Below the pieces are notes generated by a model. It had not been told where the DNA came from, searched no databases, and saw only the letters and a list, made by a program, of their open reading frames with translations. From Sipunculus nudus (taxonomy: Eukaryota > Annelida > Sipuncula > Golfingiida > Sipunculidae): a DNA stretch of 64,000 nt. Of this stretch, positions 10,286 to 20,593 are shown piece by piece (positions within the stretch are counted from its first letter, which is position 1; every line of letters starts with the position of its first letter). A program made the translations under genes and the position numbers. The stretch covers positions 32,199,176 through 32,263,175 of the forward strand of contig CM049311.1 of NCBI GenBank assembly GCA_026874595.1. The letters run 5' to 3'.

Positions 10286-12796
10286 TTAGCTAAGCTGACT
10301 ATAAGTCATCTGAGCTATAATGATGGTCCTTTGTCCATTGTCTGTTCATCCAGCCGTCCGTTCACATGGCACATACTGTAGATTCAGAAATATTAGGTGG
10401 GATTTTATTTTCGTGCTTTTCGTGGATCAAGATAATCCACAAATTCATGATTCCAACGATCAAAAAATCACACGGTCAGAGGATATCCGGTATCTTTACG
10501 GCACCTGGTGGTCGACTTTATATATATATCATTGTTACCGCTTGCTGAATTTTCAATGAAGATACAAAAATTGTTTATATCTTTTTTATGATTGTTTTTG
10601 ATACATTTACTAAATGCACTGAATTGTTTTTCGTAAATTACTATAAAAATACAGGATTTATAAATATTCTTTTGTCAATTAAATTATTTCCGCTTATATC
10701 GTACAAACATGGCTTCCTGATATTTTTACAATAAAACAATATCAAAGTATAATTTAAACTGAAAACGTATTCCCACATTTCCTCTTATCAACATTTCGCG
10801 TAAAAAATTCAAGAACAATACCAAAATTCTGTCGCGCAAAGCGGTAGTTCTGACACGCCAAGAATGGTACACAAGTTCCAATGTTCGTAACTGCAGCTAC
10901 CTAGGAACCGGCCTTTTTAACCGAGAGAGATCAACTGAAACTTACGCTACCTATTGGCCTAATAGACAAGGGCCGTGTAAACTCATTTGCATTACTGCGG
11001 GACGCGAAAGAGCACTTATTCCGAATATTGCGACAACAGTTGCGTGCATAACAGTGAGCCATTAATAATACATGCAAGCGGTACTTCTTCCGAATATTGC
11101 CGATAGTTATACATATATGTTAGCGTAAGTAAGCGCTTCAGAATACTATTAGGCAAATTATTTCTTTATAATCTCCAAATATAGCTGACATGATGAATGA
11201 TGAACGAACCGTGTCTCGTCTCACCGCCCCATCAGGAATTTAAAGGCGCAGCATGTGACAACCGCCTAGATTAAAAAATAAAGTTAAAAACCTTCAAGTG
11301 GACGGTCCTGTTTCATTATTCCTCCGGTCAAGTGATGGTTTACGTTTTCTGTGAACGTGGAGTAATCGGGTGTTATAACTGATAGCTGATGTATCGGGTC
11401 TTACAACTAACAGCCGATGTATCACCCGGCACATGTCGGTCACGGCTGATTAATTCTTTGTTAGGCTTGGGTCGGGCGGAGCATGTTTGTTCAACACCAA
11501 CCCGATAGACCGCAGTACAGGCGCACCGTGTGATAAGCATCAAAGCCGAACCACCTGTGTACATGGGGCTCGTCTTCCTAGCGCACATTGAGTGATTAAT
11601 AAACATAATTTCCTAAAGTTTTCTTTATCTTTCCATGAATTCAAATACCCCACGATATGCGTTTTGTACAAAAACCACAAAATTTTAAGCCCATGATATT
11701 ATCTGAATCTACAGTATTGAAACCATTGGACCTTAGAATCGAAAATTCTCATACAGTTAGATGTCCGTACATACAGTAAGATGTCCCAAAGTTTTCCTAC
11801 CAAACCGAAAACTGGGTAGATGCAACTTTGTTTCTTTGGGAAACTAAGGAAAACCTTTGTTTTCAAAGGTTTTCCAGTAATAACCTATTAGTTCAAAGCC
11901 TAAGGACCCTTTTATAAGCCAAACAGTTTGACCACACTCTTTCATCTTGCACATGTAGCTCACCAACCCATGGATGAAGAACCTTATGGATTTTGAGGTC
12001 ATAGGGTCAAAGGTCAAGGCCACTGAAACACTTCTTGAAAAAGTTTGTAGACCAATTTAAAGCCAATGGATTTAACCAAAACCTTTCATCTTGCGCATAT
12101 GGCTCACCCAACCCTATTGATTTGGAGGTCATGGGGTCAAAGATCAATGCCATGGGACCCACTTCTTGAAAAACCAGAAATTCTCAATCAGCCATCTCCT
12201 GCTTCCCCCCCCCCCCTTACCACACCCACACACACCCAATATTCACCAAGTGTTATGCAATAATTGTTATTGTTTGAACTGTATTTTCTTAATTGTAAAG
12301 CAGTTTCCACTCAATTGTATCAAACTTTGCTTGAGATAGTAATTCAAGGAGTAATCCAGAGGTAATGAAGCATGTTCAATTGAATTAAGTTCCTGTTTGA
12401 TAATTTTAACAAATGAAAATATAATTAAACTTATCAGTATACATAAATTGATAATATATGAGACAAATTATTGATAAATAAAGGCGCAATTCAGTATTGT
12501 GAATTCTGAATCAAGTTTTATTTTAAGATATTCACTGTTTTGTTATCAGATATATTTTTGTGGTAAAAAAATTTAATACATTTGATGCATTATGTTGTGT
12601 TATTTGACAAGATTAGGGATATATAATGATGAAATTTTGAATGATAAAGCTTTTCAAGTACTTATTTGTATAAATTACAATAGAAACAAAGTATATTTTG
12701 CATTTCCTAAAATTAAAAGAAAAAGCAGCTTTATCTTGTATTTGCTAATTGAAAAAAAAAGAATTCTTTTGAGCGCCTTGACCCATGGGTCCCTTG
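10286..12796 (+). mobile_element. Helentron-like element A2, interrupted
   Basis: It starts with TTAGCTAAGCTGAC and the A-family palindrome, then a short CCGTCC tract. It ends with the perfect palindrome GACCCATGGGTC and CCTTG. A 1339-bp TIR element (10376-11714) interrupts it between ggcaca and ttgaaacc. Other A copies read straight through there as ggcacgttttgaaacc. It lacks the endonuclease remnant. The part after 11717 includes GGTCAAAGGTCAAGGCCACT-type blocks at 12003-12030. Confidence 0.65.
10376..11714. mobile_element. TA-flanked TIR element nested in A2
   Basis: The left end is CTGTAGATTCAGAAATAT and the right end is the inverted ATATTATCTGAATCTACAG. Each is flanked by TA, and A-family copies without the insert show the single site. 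A TA duplication and short TIRs suggest a Tc1/mariner-like or related superfamily. No transposase was found in 1339 bp. The interior has a more GC- and CpG-rich core (about 10840-11560) than surrounding DNA. Confidence 0.7.
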
Positions 12797-13171
12797 TTTT
12801 TTGTTGGGCAAAAAATCGAAGGGAGGTCTTTTTTCATCTTCAATTTAACCTCTGGCTAATTCTTATATAAATAATTAATATTAACTATAATGTAATTATA
12901 ATTATAATTATAATGTAAAGGTAACAGCATCAATATTTACAGTCAGTATTTGTATTGGTGTATGTGCTATAAACATCAGTGTAAATGATGCACATGGTAG
13001 TAACAGTTCAAATGAGAAAATTCTAGGGGTAGTTTTGGCATGTAGAACTTAGAAGTTATAAACTTATTGAATATACATTTTATAATTGCAAGCATATACA
13101 TTATATGAGTAGGTTTATGGTGATATAATTGTTGAAATTTGTTATCTCTATCAATATATTTGCTTTACCAG
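12797..13171. other. intron, AT-rich
   Basis: It contains a short (AATTAT)n run around 12890-12918 and the acceptor of exon 5. No other feature was seen. Confidence 0.6.
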
Positions 13172-13272
13172 GTATTTGAAGTCCTGCTGTCACCTGGCCA
13201 GCAGTAAGTGTCTACCAAATGACGTGACACAGAGGTACCACAAGGAGCTGATGCAGCTAGCAGGGGCTCAAG
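13172..13272 (+). CDS. TRAPPC10: TRAPPC10 exon 5 of window
   Basis: A 101-nt exon following tttaccag. The first base completes a Lys codon. It encodes YLKSCCHLASSKCLPNDVTQ then RYHKELMQLAGAQ, which aligns with YLQTSSLLASDHHLTEEERK...EILDFAS of vertebrates. It ends with a single G before GTATAT (phase 1). This is the end of the helical part. The next exon starts the beta-rich region. Confidence 0.93.
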
Positions 13273-14004
13273 GTATATAACCTCAGTGAACCAGTATATT
13301 TCCTTGTACTATGCTTAATGTTATATTGATTGAATATCTTATCTTTATCTTTGCAAGAAAGTGCCATATTTCTTCTTCTTGACACTTTACTTCCTTTAAA
13401 AACTGCCCCTGGACTTCTCCAAAATCTCTGATGAAATCCCGTTACACAGTCTGAAACCAAACCCCATATTAAACCTCTTCTAGTACTCACAAGCCGACAG
13501 GTTTTATTTTCTGAAGTATTATATAATAGCAGAGCTCCCATACCCTAATTTTACCGGTACACTGGTTTAAGAATAAATTCCCATAGCTTGCACTACAGAA
13601 CAAATTCCCATAGCGTGCACTTCTTCTATCATTTCTTCAAGCTTTCATCAGTCTGTTATCAATTAAAAACTGCACTGTGCTTGTTGGAAAAACACCTAGT
13701 TTTAAAGATTTGAGTTTCTGTTTGAAACTGACGTTTAAAAAAGAAGAAATGCAGTATTGGTCTTAGTAGCCTCCAGCTTTCAACATAATGGCTATAATAA
13801 TGAAATACAGTGTAACATGTTTTATCTTTATTGGACTTTGTTTGATTTGAACATTTTTTTTGTCCCTTGCTGTTTGGGTTCTAATATATTTTATCTGTCA
13901 CATTGAAGCCCAAAATTGTTCTTTCAAATCCCTCTGTAATAAAATCTTTATAGTATATTCTTCATTAAACCTGTATTTTCTTATCCTTGTGTTTTTATTT
14001 TCAG
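13273..14004. other. intron, no clear feature
   Basis: Intron between exons 5 and 6. A direct near-repeat of about 15 bases (cccatagc.tgcact) is at 13582-13622. A region on the minus strand around 13340-13540 has faint similarity to the right end of the TIR element at 61136-62529, too weak to annotate. Confidence 0.5.
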
Positions 14005-14519
14005 ATAAAAAAGTTTTGCTGCCTCTTCGTCCAGTTTTCAAGGTGATAGAACTAGAGATAAAAGCCTCCAAATTTATACTACACAAGGAAATCACAGTAA
14101 TCTTGTACATACACTGCCGTCTGCCTGAACCTGTGTCATGTGACTCCGTGAGTATTATATTGGCCGAAACCAGTGAGGAAGATGGCCAAGCAGAGGAAGC
14201 CACCACTGAAATTAGCCTATCAAAATCCAGGAAGGTCAGTGTTTCAAGCTTGCGTAGTATAGGTGGATTTGAACACTTGGACAATATTTCTGCCCCAAAA
14301 GGAATGCCACCACTGCTCGACCTGAAGCCATGCTTCGATATGAAGAACGAGGATGGGGTCTCTGTCGTAGGAATTGTATCGAACAGGAAGCTCCTCAGGC
14401 CAAATAGTGGATCTAATCTAAGAGATAAGGACGTGAAGAGAGCTGACAGCACTATCTGCCTCTCAGCTGCTGATGTTCAGGTCGTCCCTGGTGAAAACAC
14501 TATCACTCTAACTGGAAAG
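14005..14519 (+). CDS. TRAPPC10: TRAPPC10 exon 6 of window (large exon, first beta-sandwich region)
   Basis: The largest exon (515 nt, 171 full codons) runs from ttttcag to GTAAGG. It begins with DKKVLLPLRPVFKVIELEIK, which matches the vertebrate region starting KIVLPMHSFAQLRDL. It ends with STICLSAADVQVVPGENTIT, matching the HVTLEPGANQITF strand. The first part looks like an Ig-like beta-sandwich. The middle is low-complexity, acidic and serine-rich (SEEDGQAEEATTE), as is the variable loop in other TRAPPC10 proteins. The open frame continues past the exon into intron and repeat, which is not coding. The intron begins normally, but repeat A3 starts only 15 nt after the donor. Confidence 0.93.
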
Positions 14520-14534
14520 GTAAGGTTTGCTTTT

Positions 14535-16417
14535 TTAGCTCAGCTGACTATAAGTCATCTGAGCTATAGTCGTGGTCCATTGTCCGTCGTCGGTCCGTCT
14601 GTCCGTCCGTCCGTAGATGTGGCACGTTTTGAAACCATAAGACCTAGGAATCCAAAATTCAGCATAATGTTAGATGTCCCCAAGATCTCCTACCAAGCTG
14701 AAAACTGGGTCTTTGCGACTTCGTTCCTTCAAAAAATTAAGGAAAAACCTCAATTTTTTATTAAAATCTTATTTTCACACTTCAGGACTGCCTAATATCA
14801 AAACGACTCATCTGTTTTTCCTCATATTTACCATAAATATTCTTCTATATAGTTCCTATGTACATGCCAGAAATTAAGTCTGTTAAGTATAAATTCTTTT
14901 AGTTATGGGCCCAAACATAATGGACTTTGTAAAAAATCAGGAAAAATATTTACTCACTTAACATGAAATATTTTGAAACTAGAGTCTATTTTCCCAAGTA
15001 TATAACTATGTTTAATTAAGATTCAATTGTTTACCCAAAATTAGATCTGAATTTTGTAAATGTTTTAAGTAATTAGCATAAAAATAAAATCAGTACCTTA
15101 AATTTTGCCCAACTTTGACCATGGCATGTTTTTTTCCTGTAAGTACCATTGATTTAATTTTCACAGCATGTGAACATTAATATTTAATTTGTTTAAATCT
15201 GAAATTTGGAAGTAAAAGCTTGAAAATTAAGCTAGTTATTGATTTTTTTTTTTGGCTCTATTGTAGTCATTTGCTTTGATTACAGATTACAGATGCAGGG
15301 TCCCACTCCAGGTCACTGGAAGTCAGCTGTGCCAGGGTTTCTGATTTGTTACAGTCACTGGGGGAGATCCCCTGCTGTGACAGGTGTACAGTTATTCTCA
15401 TATCACCACCCCAATCACCCCCCCCTGCAAACCTAACCCAGCAAGTGTTATGCAGTATTGTTATTGTTTTCACTGTATCTCCTTAATTGTAATGCTGTTT
15501 CCACTCTTATATGCAAAAACTTTCCTTGAAAAAGTAATTCAAGGTGTAATCCAGAAGATGCAATGTTGTGTAATGTAGCATTTTTAACGAAATCATTTTT
15601 CTTTTAAATGATTTTACCAGTCATAATAGAACCCATCAGTATGCTTAAATTATAAAATATGAAGCACATTATGGATAAATAAAGACACAATTAAAAACTG
15701 TGAAATTTAAATCAAGTATTTTTTTTAGATATTTATTGTTTTGCAGATTTAAAAGATATATTTTTGTGGTAAAAAATAAATAAACATTTGTATGCATGAT
15801 GTGGTGTTATCTGACAAGATTGAGATTTATGATGATGCAATTGAGAATTATGAATCAACTTTTATATTCAGATATATATGTTATATTGAAAATGTATAGA
15901 AATATAAACTTAAATTTTAAAAAAAATTGATGTGATAAAAAAATGAGGATTTATTACAAACATTTGTTCATTATTATCCTGCATCAGCAGAATTTGAGAT
16001 CAGGCTTTGTTTGCCATTTTTTATGTTGTTAATTAGTTATATTTCAACTGTATACATTTCATAAAAAAAACATATTTAATAATATATATTATACAAAAAA
16101 AAGATTCGATTGAACAAATGTGTAAACTACTGAAATGTCAACAGTTAATCGAAAAGCCAACTAATGATCATGGTAATTGTACAGATCATTTGTTCACAAA
16201 CTGCTCACATGCTTCAGTTTCAACATTAGGAAACACATGGTCAGGTCACAAAATATTATTTGCAACAATTTCTTGCTCATCAATACAAATTAATCATATA
16301 AACCAACCATGGCCTTTATTACCTCTTCCTCTTACAATTTATCTCCATTTTATATTATTTTAGATTTTTACCTTCAAGGTTAATGTCAGCTGAGCACAGT
16401 GACCCATAGGTCCCTTG
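14535..16417 (+). mobile_element. Helentron-like element A3
   Basis: A complete 1883-bp A element. It has the TTAGCTCAGCTGAC palindrome, a GTCCGTCCGTCC tract at about 14590-14613, one ATAATGTTAGATGT module and a conserved segment with CAGATGCAGGGTCCCACTCC. It also has the endonuclease remnant at 16118-16363, the GACCCATAGGTC hairpin and CCCTTG. Its length equals that of A6 after removing B1 (1878 bp), so these two are probably full-length members of one subfamily. It begins 15 nt inside the intron after exon 6. Confidence 0.78.
16118..16363 (+). pseudogene. APE-type endonuclease remnant in A3
   Basis: An 81-codon open frame nearly identical to the ones in A1 and A6 (QQLIEKPTNDHGNCTDHLFT, then WSGHK). 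It shares the SGH form of the expected SDH motif. Differences from the A1 copy are scattered substitutions without frame loss. Confidence 0.5.
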
Positions 16418-17545
16418 TTTATATAAAGAAACATTAAACCTTGATCAAGCTGTAACTGTTCAGTGACCAAATATGTGAAGCACTGCAGAAGCAGATGGCA
16501 GTTTGTTTAATTTGGTTATTTTATTTAATCTGTTATAAACCAAGTTTTAGACTGATAAATAGCACCTCACCAACAAGTACACTAAAACCAGCATGAACTG
16601 AAAGCATTCAGATTGGTTATAACTGACCTGTCTAATAAGACCATTTGTGAATTAAGACCACTTTTGCCAGTTTTAGCCAGTCCCATAGGTGGTCTCATTA
16701 CACACAGGATTCACATTAATAAAAAATCAGTGATTTCATAAACACATAAATACTATATGATATCATTACACACAATTTTAATACAATTTATTGTAAGATA
16801 TTTTCATACCTTGGTCTTTATGTAAACTTTCCTGTATGCACTCTGTTTGTGATTGGTAGCAGAGTTAGCAAACTTTTCCTGATACTCATTTCATAGAGAA
16901 GAAGGCAGATAAACTGTATATTTAGCCAGTCAGTGACTGTAACCGTGCAGACATCTTTATCAACAATCCAGAAACAGTTGTTGATGTTTATTGAGTGGCA
17001 AAAAGAAAAGAGAAAACCTTTTACATTTCCTTGGCTATTATTCACGCAAGGCTTTCAGGAATATCGGGGTAACCATCTGTGACACTCAAAACTCTTTTGG
17101 ACGCTCTGTTCTTGGGATCCAAGCATCTGATGGGACACATTAATTTCTGGCCGTAGGACCTTTGACTGAGAGGACCAAAATGTACCCTGATATTAGTCAC
17201 TGGTCATTGCATGATGCCTTATACAAACCACTCAATTTGTATGATCAAAAGTTTCTAATTATTTCATAGTGAGATAATGACATAAAATACAAAAAAATAT
17301 TCAGTTTTACACACTGTAGTGACCATTAAAAAAATGACACATCATCTCCCCTTGCAAGTCTCAGAACTGACAGGACTCTAAAACATTTTGGCCTGAGTGT
17401 CCTGGGCTCTTCAAATTTTCTTCCTATTGAAAGACCTGCTATTATTCACATATAATTGATGTCTGAGAACATGTCAGACAGATTCTGCCATTATCTGCAC
17501 TAATTTTGGGTATCATTATGGGCTAGATGTATCTCTCGTCTCCAG
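16418..17545. other. intron with possible TIR-element fragment
   Basis: Around 16620-16700 are motifs of the type AATTAAGACCACTTTTGCCA and GTGGTCTCATTACA, as seen in degenerate Tigger/pogo-like MITE ends. No paired end or target duplication could be defined. The rest is unremarkable intron. Confidence 0.35.
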
Positions 17546-17690
17546 GTGCCGCATTGTGGTTTGTACACACCAGTCCAGGTGGCAGCACTGATACAGAAAC
17601 TTGAGTTCCTGCAAGACCTTCCCCATGACTGTGACAGTAACATTCTGGTTGTCTCAGACAAGCCGTCAATAAAGCTGGAACCAGCACAAG
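17546..17690 (+). CDS. TRAPPC10: TRAPPC10 exon 7 of window
   Basis: A 145-nt exon between ctctcgtctccag and GTAATA. It starts in phase 0 with VPHCGLYTPVQVAALIQKLE and ends ...SDKPSIKLEPAQ plus one base. It corresponds to the vertebrate stretch AKEPGTYTLRQLCASVG...VEPLA, a beta-strand region linking two Ig-like modules. The reading frame continues seamlessly into exon 8. Confidence 0.9.
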
Positions 17691-19027
17691 GTAATACACC
17701 AGGACTAAACACTGTTAAATGGAGATTTAGACAATAGTAATTACGGTGAGGGTGTTTTTGTGTGTCAAACTCATGCGAGTCTTATAACCTCTTTGTATCT
17801 AAGTCTTAAGCTGAAGGACCTAGCAGCAGTCAGTTAAAATAAAGTCCAGAGGCTTGTGATACAACCAAGGATGTGATAAAGGTTTTCTGTGATTCTGTGC
17901 AACTAAACAAGATATATTGTATGATAATTAAGACACTATAAAGATATTACAATGAACAAGCAGTGAGTTTCAACCATTTTCTGTTATGCTTCCCTTTAAA
18001 AATTTTAGGTCAATATCGTTTAAGTGAAGTTTGTCTAAACTACTATGCAGATCTTCAGTACTGTCAACTATGCCTCTAGAAATTAATTTCTTAAATTATA
18101 ATAAACAGTTCAATCTAGAACATGGCATGAGTTTCATCCTCAGTCAAAAATTGACTTAAAGAAGTAATTTGATCTGTGCTGTGTCATAATTTGAAAAGTT
18201 TGCATTAAGAACATATTATATCATAAATCTATATAAATTATATAAACTTATTTATTGTACATGGATTGTACAGTTAGTTATAATAACTAATACAAGGCAC
18301 TCTACACGGCTGTATGGTTTCATTTAGTAATCTGTAGAGGTGGAGGACCCATAGAAAATCTCTGGACTTGGATGGGCCACCACAGCCACTGCATCAGAGA
18401 GCTTATCTATATACTGTGGAATTGATTTTGTTTGTTGAGTTTAAATTTTTCGCACTTGAAGTGAGAGCTATATTTGAGCCTAATTAAGAACACATGTTAT
18501 ATGATACAAACTGGACAACTTTAGACCTGCCCAGCCTGAAGTTCAAAGGAGAGCCAGCCACAATTGTTGTCAGCTCTGTTGTTCACACATAGCGGACTGC
18601 TTCTACTTAATAATCACAGTTTTTGTTGTTTAGCAATTCTAAATCTTACTCAGATGTCAAACAACTCGGCCGTATGCAGTACCATTGCATCAACAAACGC
18701 TTAGTCCTGGTTAATTTTACATTGTTTACACCTTGCTTTCATGGTACTCAGTTGCCTGTACCATAATGTGGTCAACCAGAGCTTGTAAGGGGGGAGGGAG
18801 TTGCGCTACAAAACTTTCTTTTAAATAAACATTTAATATTGTAATAATTTGATTCAAAATGAATCACCTAAACATGCCGATTTGCACGATTATTTGAACT
18901 GTGCTAATGCTGTAAAATGAAAAAGGTGCAACAATTCAGACACACCTAATTAACCTCTTTCACAGTATATATATATTTAATATTTCTGTGGCATTTCCCA
19001 TGTTAAATGACTGAATTCTTTTTTCAG
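17691..19027. other. intron, no recognised feature
   Basis: Intron between exons 7 and 8. No repeats shared with the rest of the window and no plausible coding frame were found. Confidence 0.55.
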
Positions 19028-19266
19028 CACCACTTGTAGCAGGTCTGTCCCAGCTGATGAAGATTGTGATAAACAGTGGAAGTTTCTCGATCGACAAAGG
19101 GACGGAGCTGAGGCTGAATCCATCAGATGGGTTAGTGTTAAGCGGAGAACATCTGAGCGGAGGTTGTATCAGTCTCCCTACAGCAGAGCCATACCAGTCC
19201 CTGGAGGTTGATGTCCTGGTGATGTGTGAACTTGATAATAATGGTCCACAACATTATGATAAAGAA
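19028..19266 (+). CDS. TRAPPC10: TRAPPC10 exon 8 of window
   Basis: A 239-nt exon, acceptor ttttttcag and donor GTAAGT. Two bases complete an Ala codon. It then reads PLVAGLSQLMKIVINSGSFS and IDKGTELRLNPSDGLVLSGE. Vertebrate TRAPPC10 has SLLAGIPQRVKFTVTTGHYTI.KNGDSLQLSN at this point. The end (YQSLEVDVLVMCELD) matches the YHVIEFELEVL strand. It encodes an Ig-like beta-sandwich module. Confidence 0.94.
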
Positions 19267-20264
19267 GTAAGTAAAGGGGATCAGATATAGCCTGGTATTA
19301 AAGGGATTGTACTGACTGAAGCTTCCTGAGTTCTTATTATAGCATCTGTATTATATTTGACAGTAGTACTAAATCAATGTCATGTAACCCCTCTGTGTCC
19401 ATGCCTCAGAAATGCCTGTTTATGAACTTAAAGTCTCAGGAAAGATTCCAAGTGTGTCCTAAGGGGGGATCATTTTCCATATTTTCCAATAAATCCTGAG
19501 GAATTTGACATTATTTGGGAAATTTATGGAAGGGCTCAATGCAGCACTATCTATAAGAGCTATGGCAGTGTATTCATCAGTTAAACTTGGCCTATGAAAA
19601 AACCTGTCCTGGCTGATGCTGGCCTTAGTCACAGTGGCCTGTTCTCAACGCATGACTGGTAATATGCTAATACTTCTGAGTTATTCTCAGCCAAGTATAG
19701 AGACAAATTTAAATTTGATGCATTGATTAAAATATTTTGTATAAAAAAAATTTTATCAATGCTTATTCAGTAATTAGTAGTAACCATTAGTTCATAATGA
19801 AAATTAATATATTTCCATCCATGGAGAGTTATTTACAAGTTGAGTTCTTGCCTTTTATATTTTACTTATATTCTGTACTTTTTAAGGTACATCAGATATA
19901 TGCATGAGTGCTTGAAATGTAGATGCTCATCAGTTTGTATTGTTTGCTGAATAAATATTAGTATTTTGCATTGAATAAATACGGTCAACATCATGTACCT
20001 CATTCAAAGAAATGTCACCCCATCAGTGATATTAAATAAAAATCTAAACCAGTTAACAAAAATTTTAAAAGAATCATATTCTCATATTAAATAAATATAA
20101 AAATAAGTAAATTTTTATTGCCTTTCATTTAAATAAATATTCTCTCATTGTTCACAAAATGTGCCTCTAAGAAAGGTTGTGTGTTTAGAAACGTAATTTT
20201 GTATATGAGATATATGCCTGTAAACATGTAGTGTGTTTGTCATCCTTTCTGTCATATTTTGCAG
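19267..20264. other. intron, no recognised feature
   Basis: AT-rich intron between exons 8 and 9. Several AATAAATA-type stretches occur between 19940 and 20140. No element ends were seen. Confidence 0.55.
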
Positions 20265-20365
20265 GTTGTGGTTTGTTCTGGCCTGTTGGACCAAGAGGAG
20301 AAACATGAGTTACAATTCCATCACCCATTCAGACTGGTGCATAAACTACACACTTCTGGACAAAA
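20265..20365 (+). CDS. TRAPPC10: TRAPPC10 exon 9 of window
   Basis: A 101-nt exon bounded by attttgcag and GTAAGA. It starts in phase 0 and encodes VVVCSGLLDQEEKHELQFHH then PFRLVHKLHTSGQ. It matches the vertebrate segment FSVPFRTTHSLLSSGTRKYVQV, in which the Pro-Phe-Arg core is retained. It ends after two bases of a Lys codon (phase 2), completed by exon 10. Repeat A4 begins about 230 bp downstream. Confidence 0.92.
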
Positions 20366-20593
20366 GTAAGAATAATCATTCTGTTACTTCATAACATACA
20401 ATGATCTGTCATGTCATTGGATCATCCATGCTTTCAAGAGATCTTTCTATAATAGGTGTTGCAACACTTAAAAATATAACTAATAATTCCCCTTATCCAT
20501 AAATATGTATCTCTTCCCATCTGCTAGTGTTGAAGAATCAAAATTGATTTTGTGTCAGACTTCAGAATTCATATTGCTATTGAATGTCTATTT

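Noticed and set aside
13257-13541. Minus-strand similarity of 13340-13540 to the right end of the TIR element at 61136-62529
   Set aside because: Only short words match (for example GAAGTCC.GG.GC.GTTTT). The alignment is too weak to call without a computed score.
13860-14795. 311-codon open frame as a single-exon gene
   Set aside because: Only 14005-14519 matches TRAPPC10. The first part is intron before a good acceptor and the last part lies in element A3.
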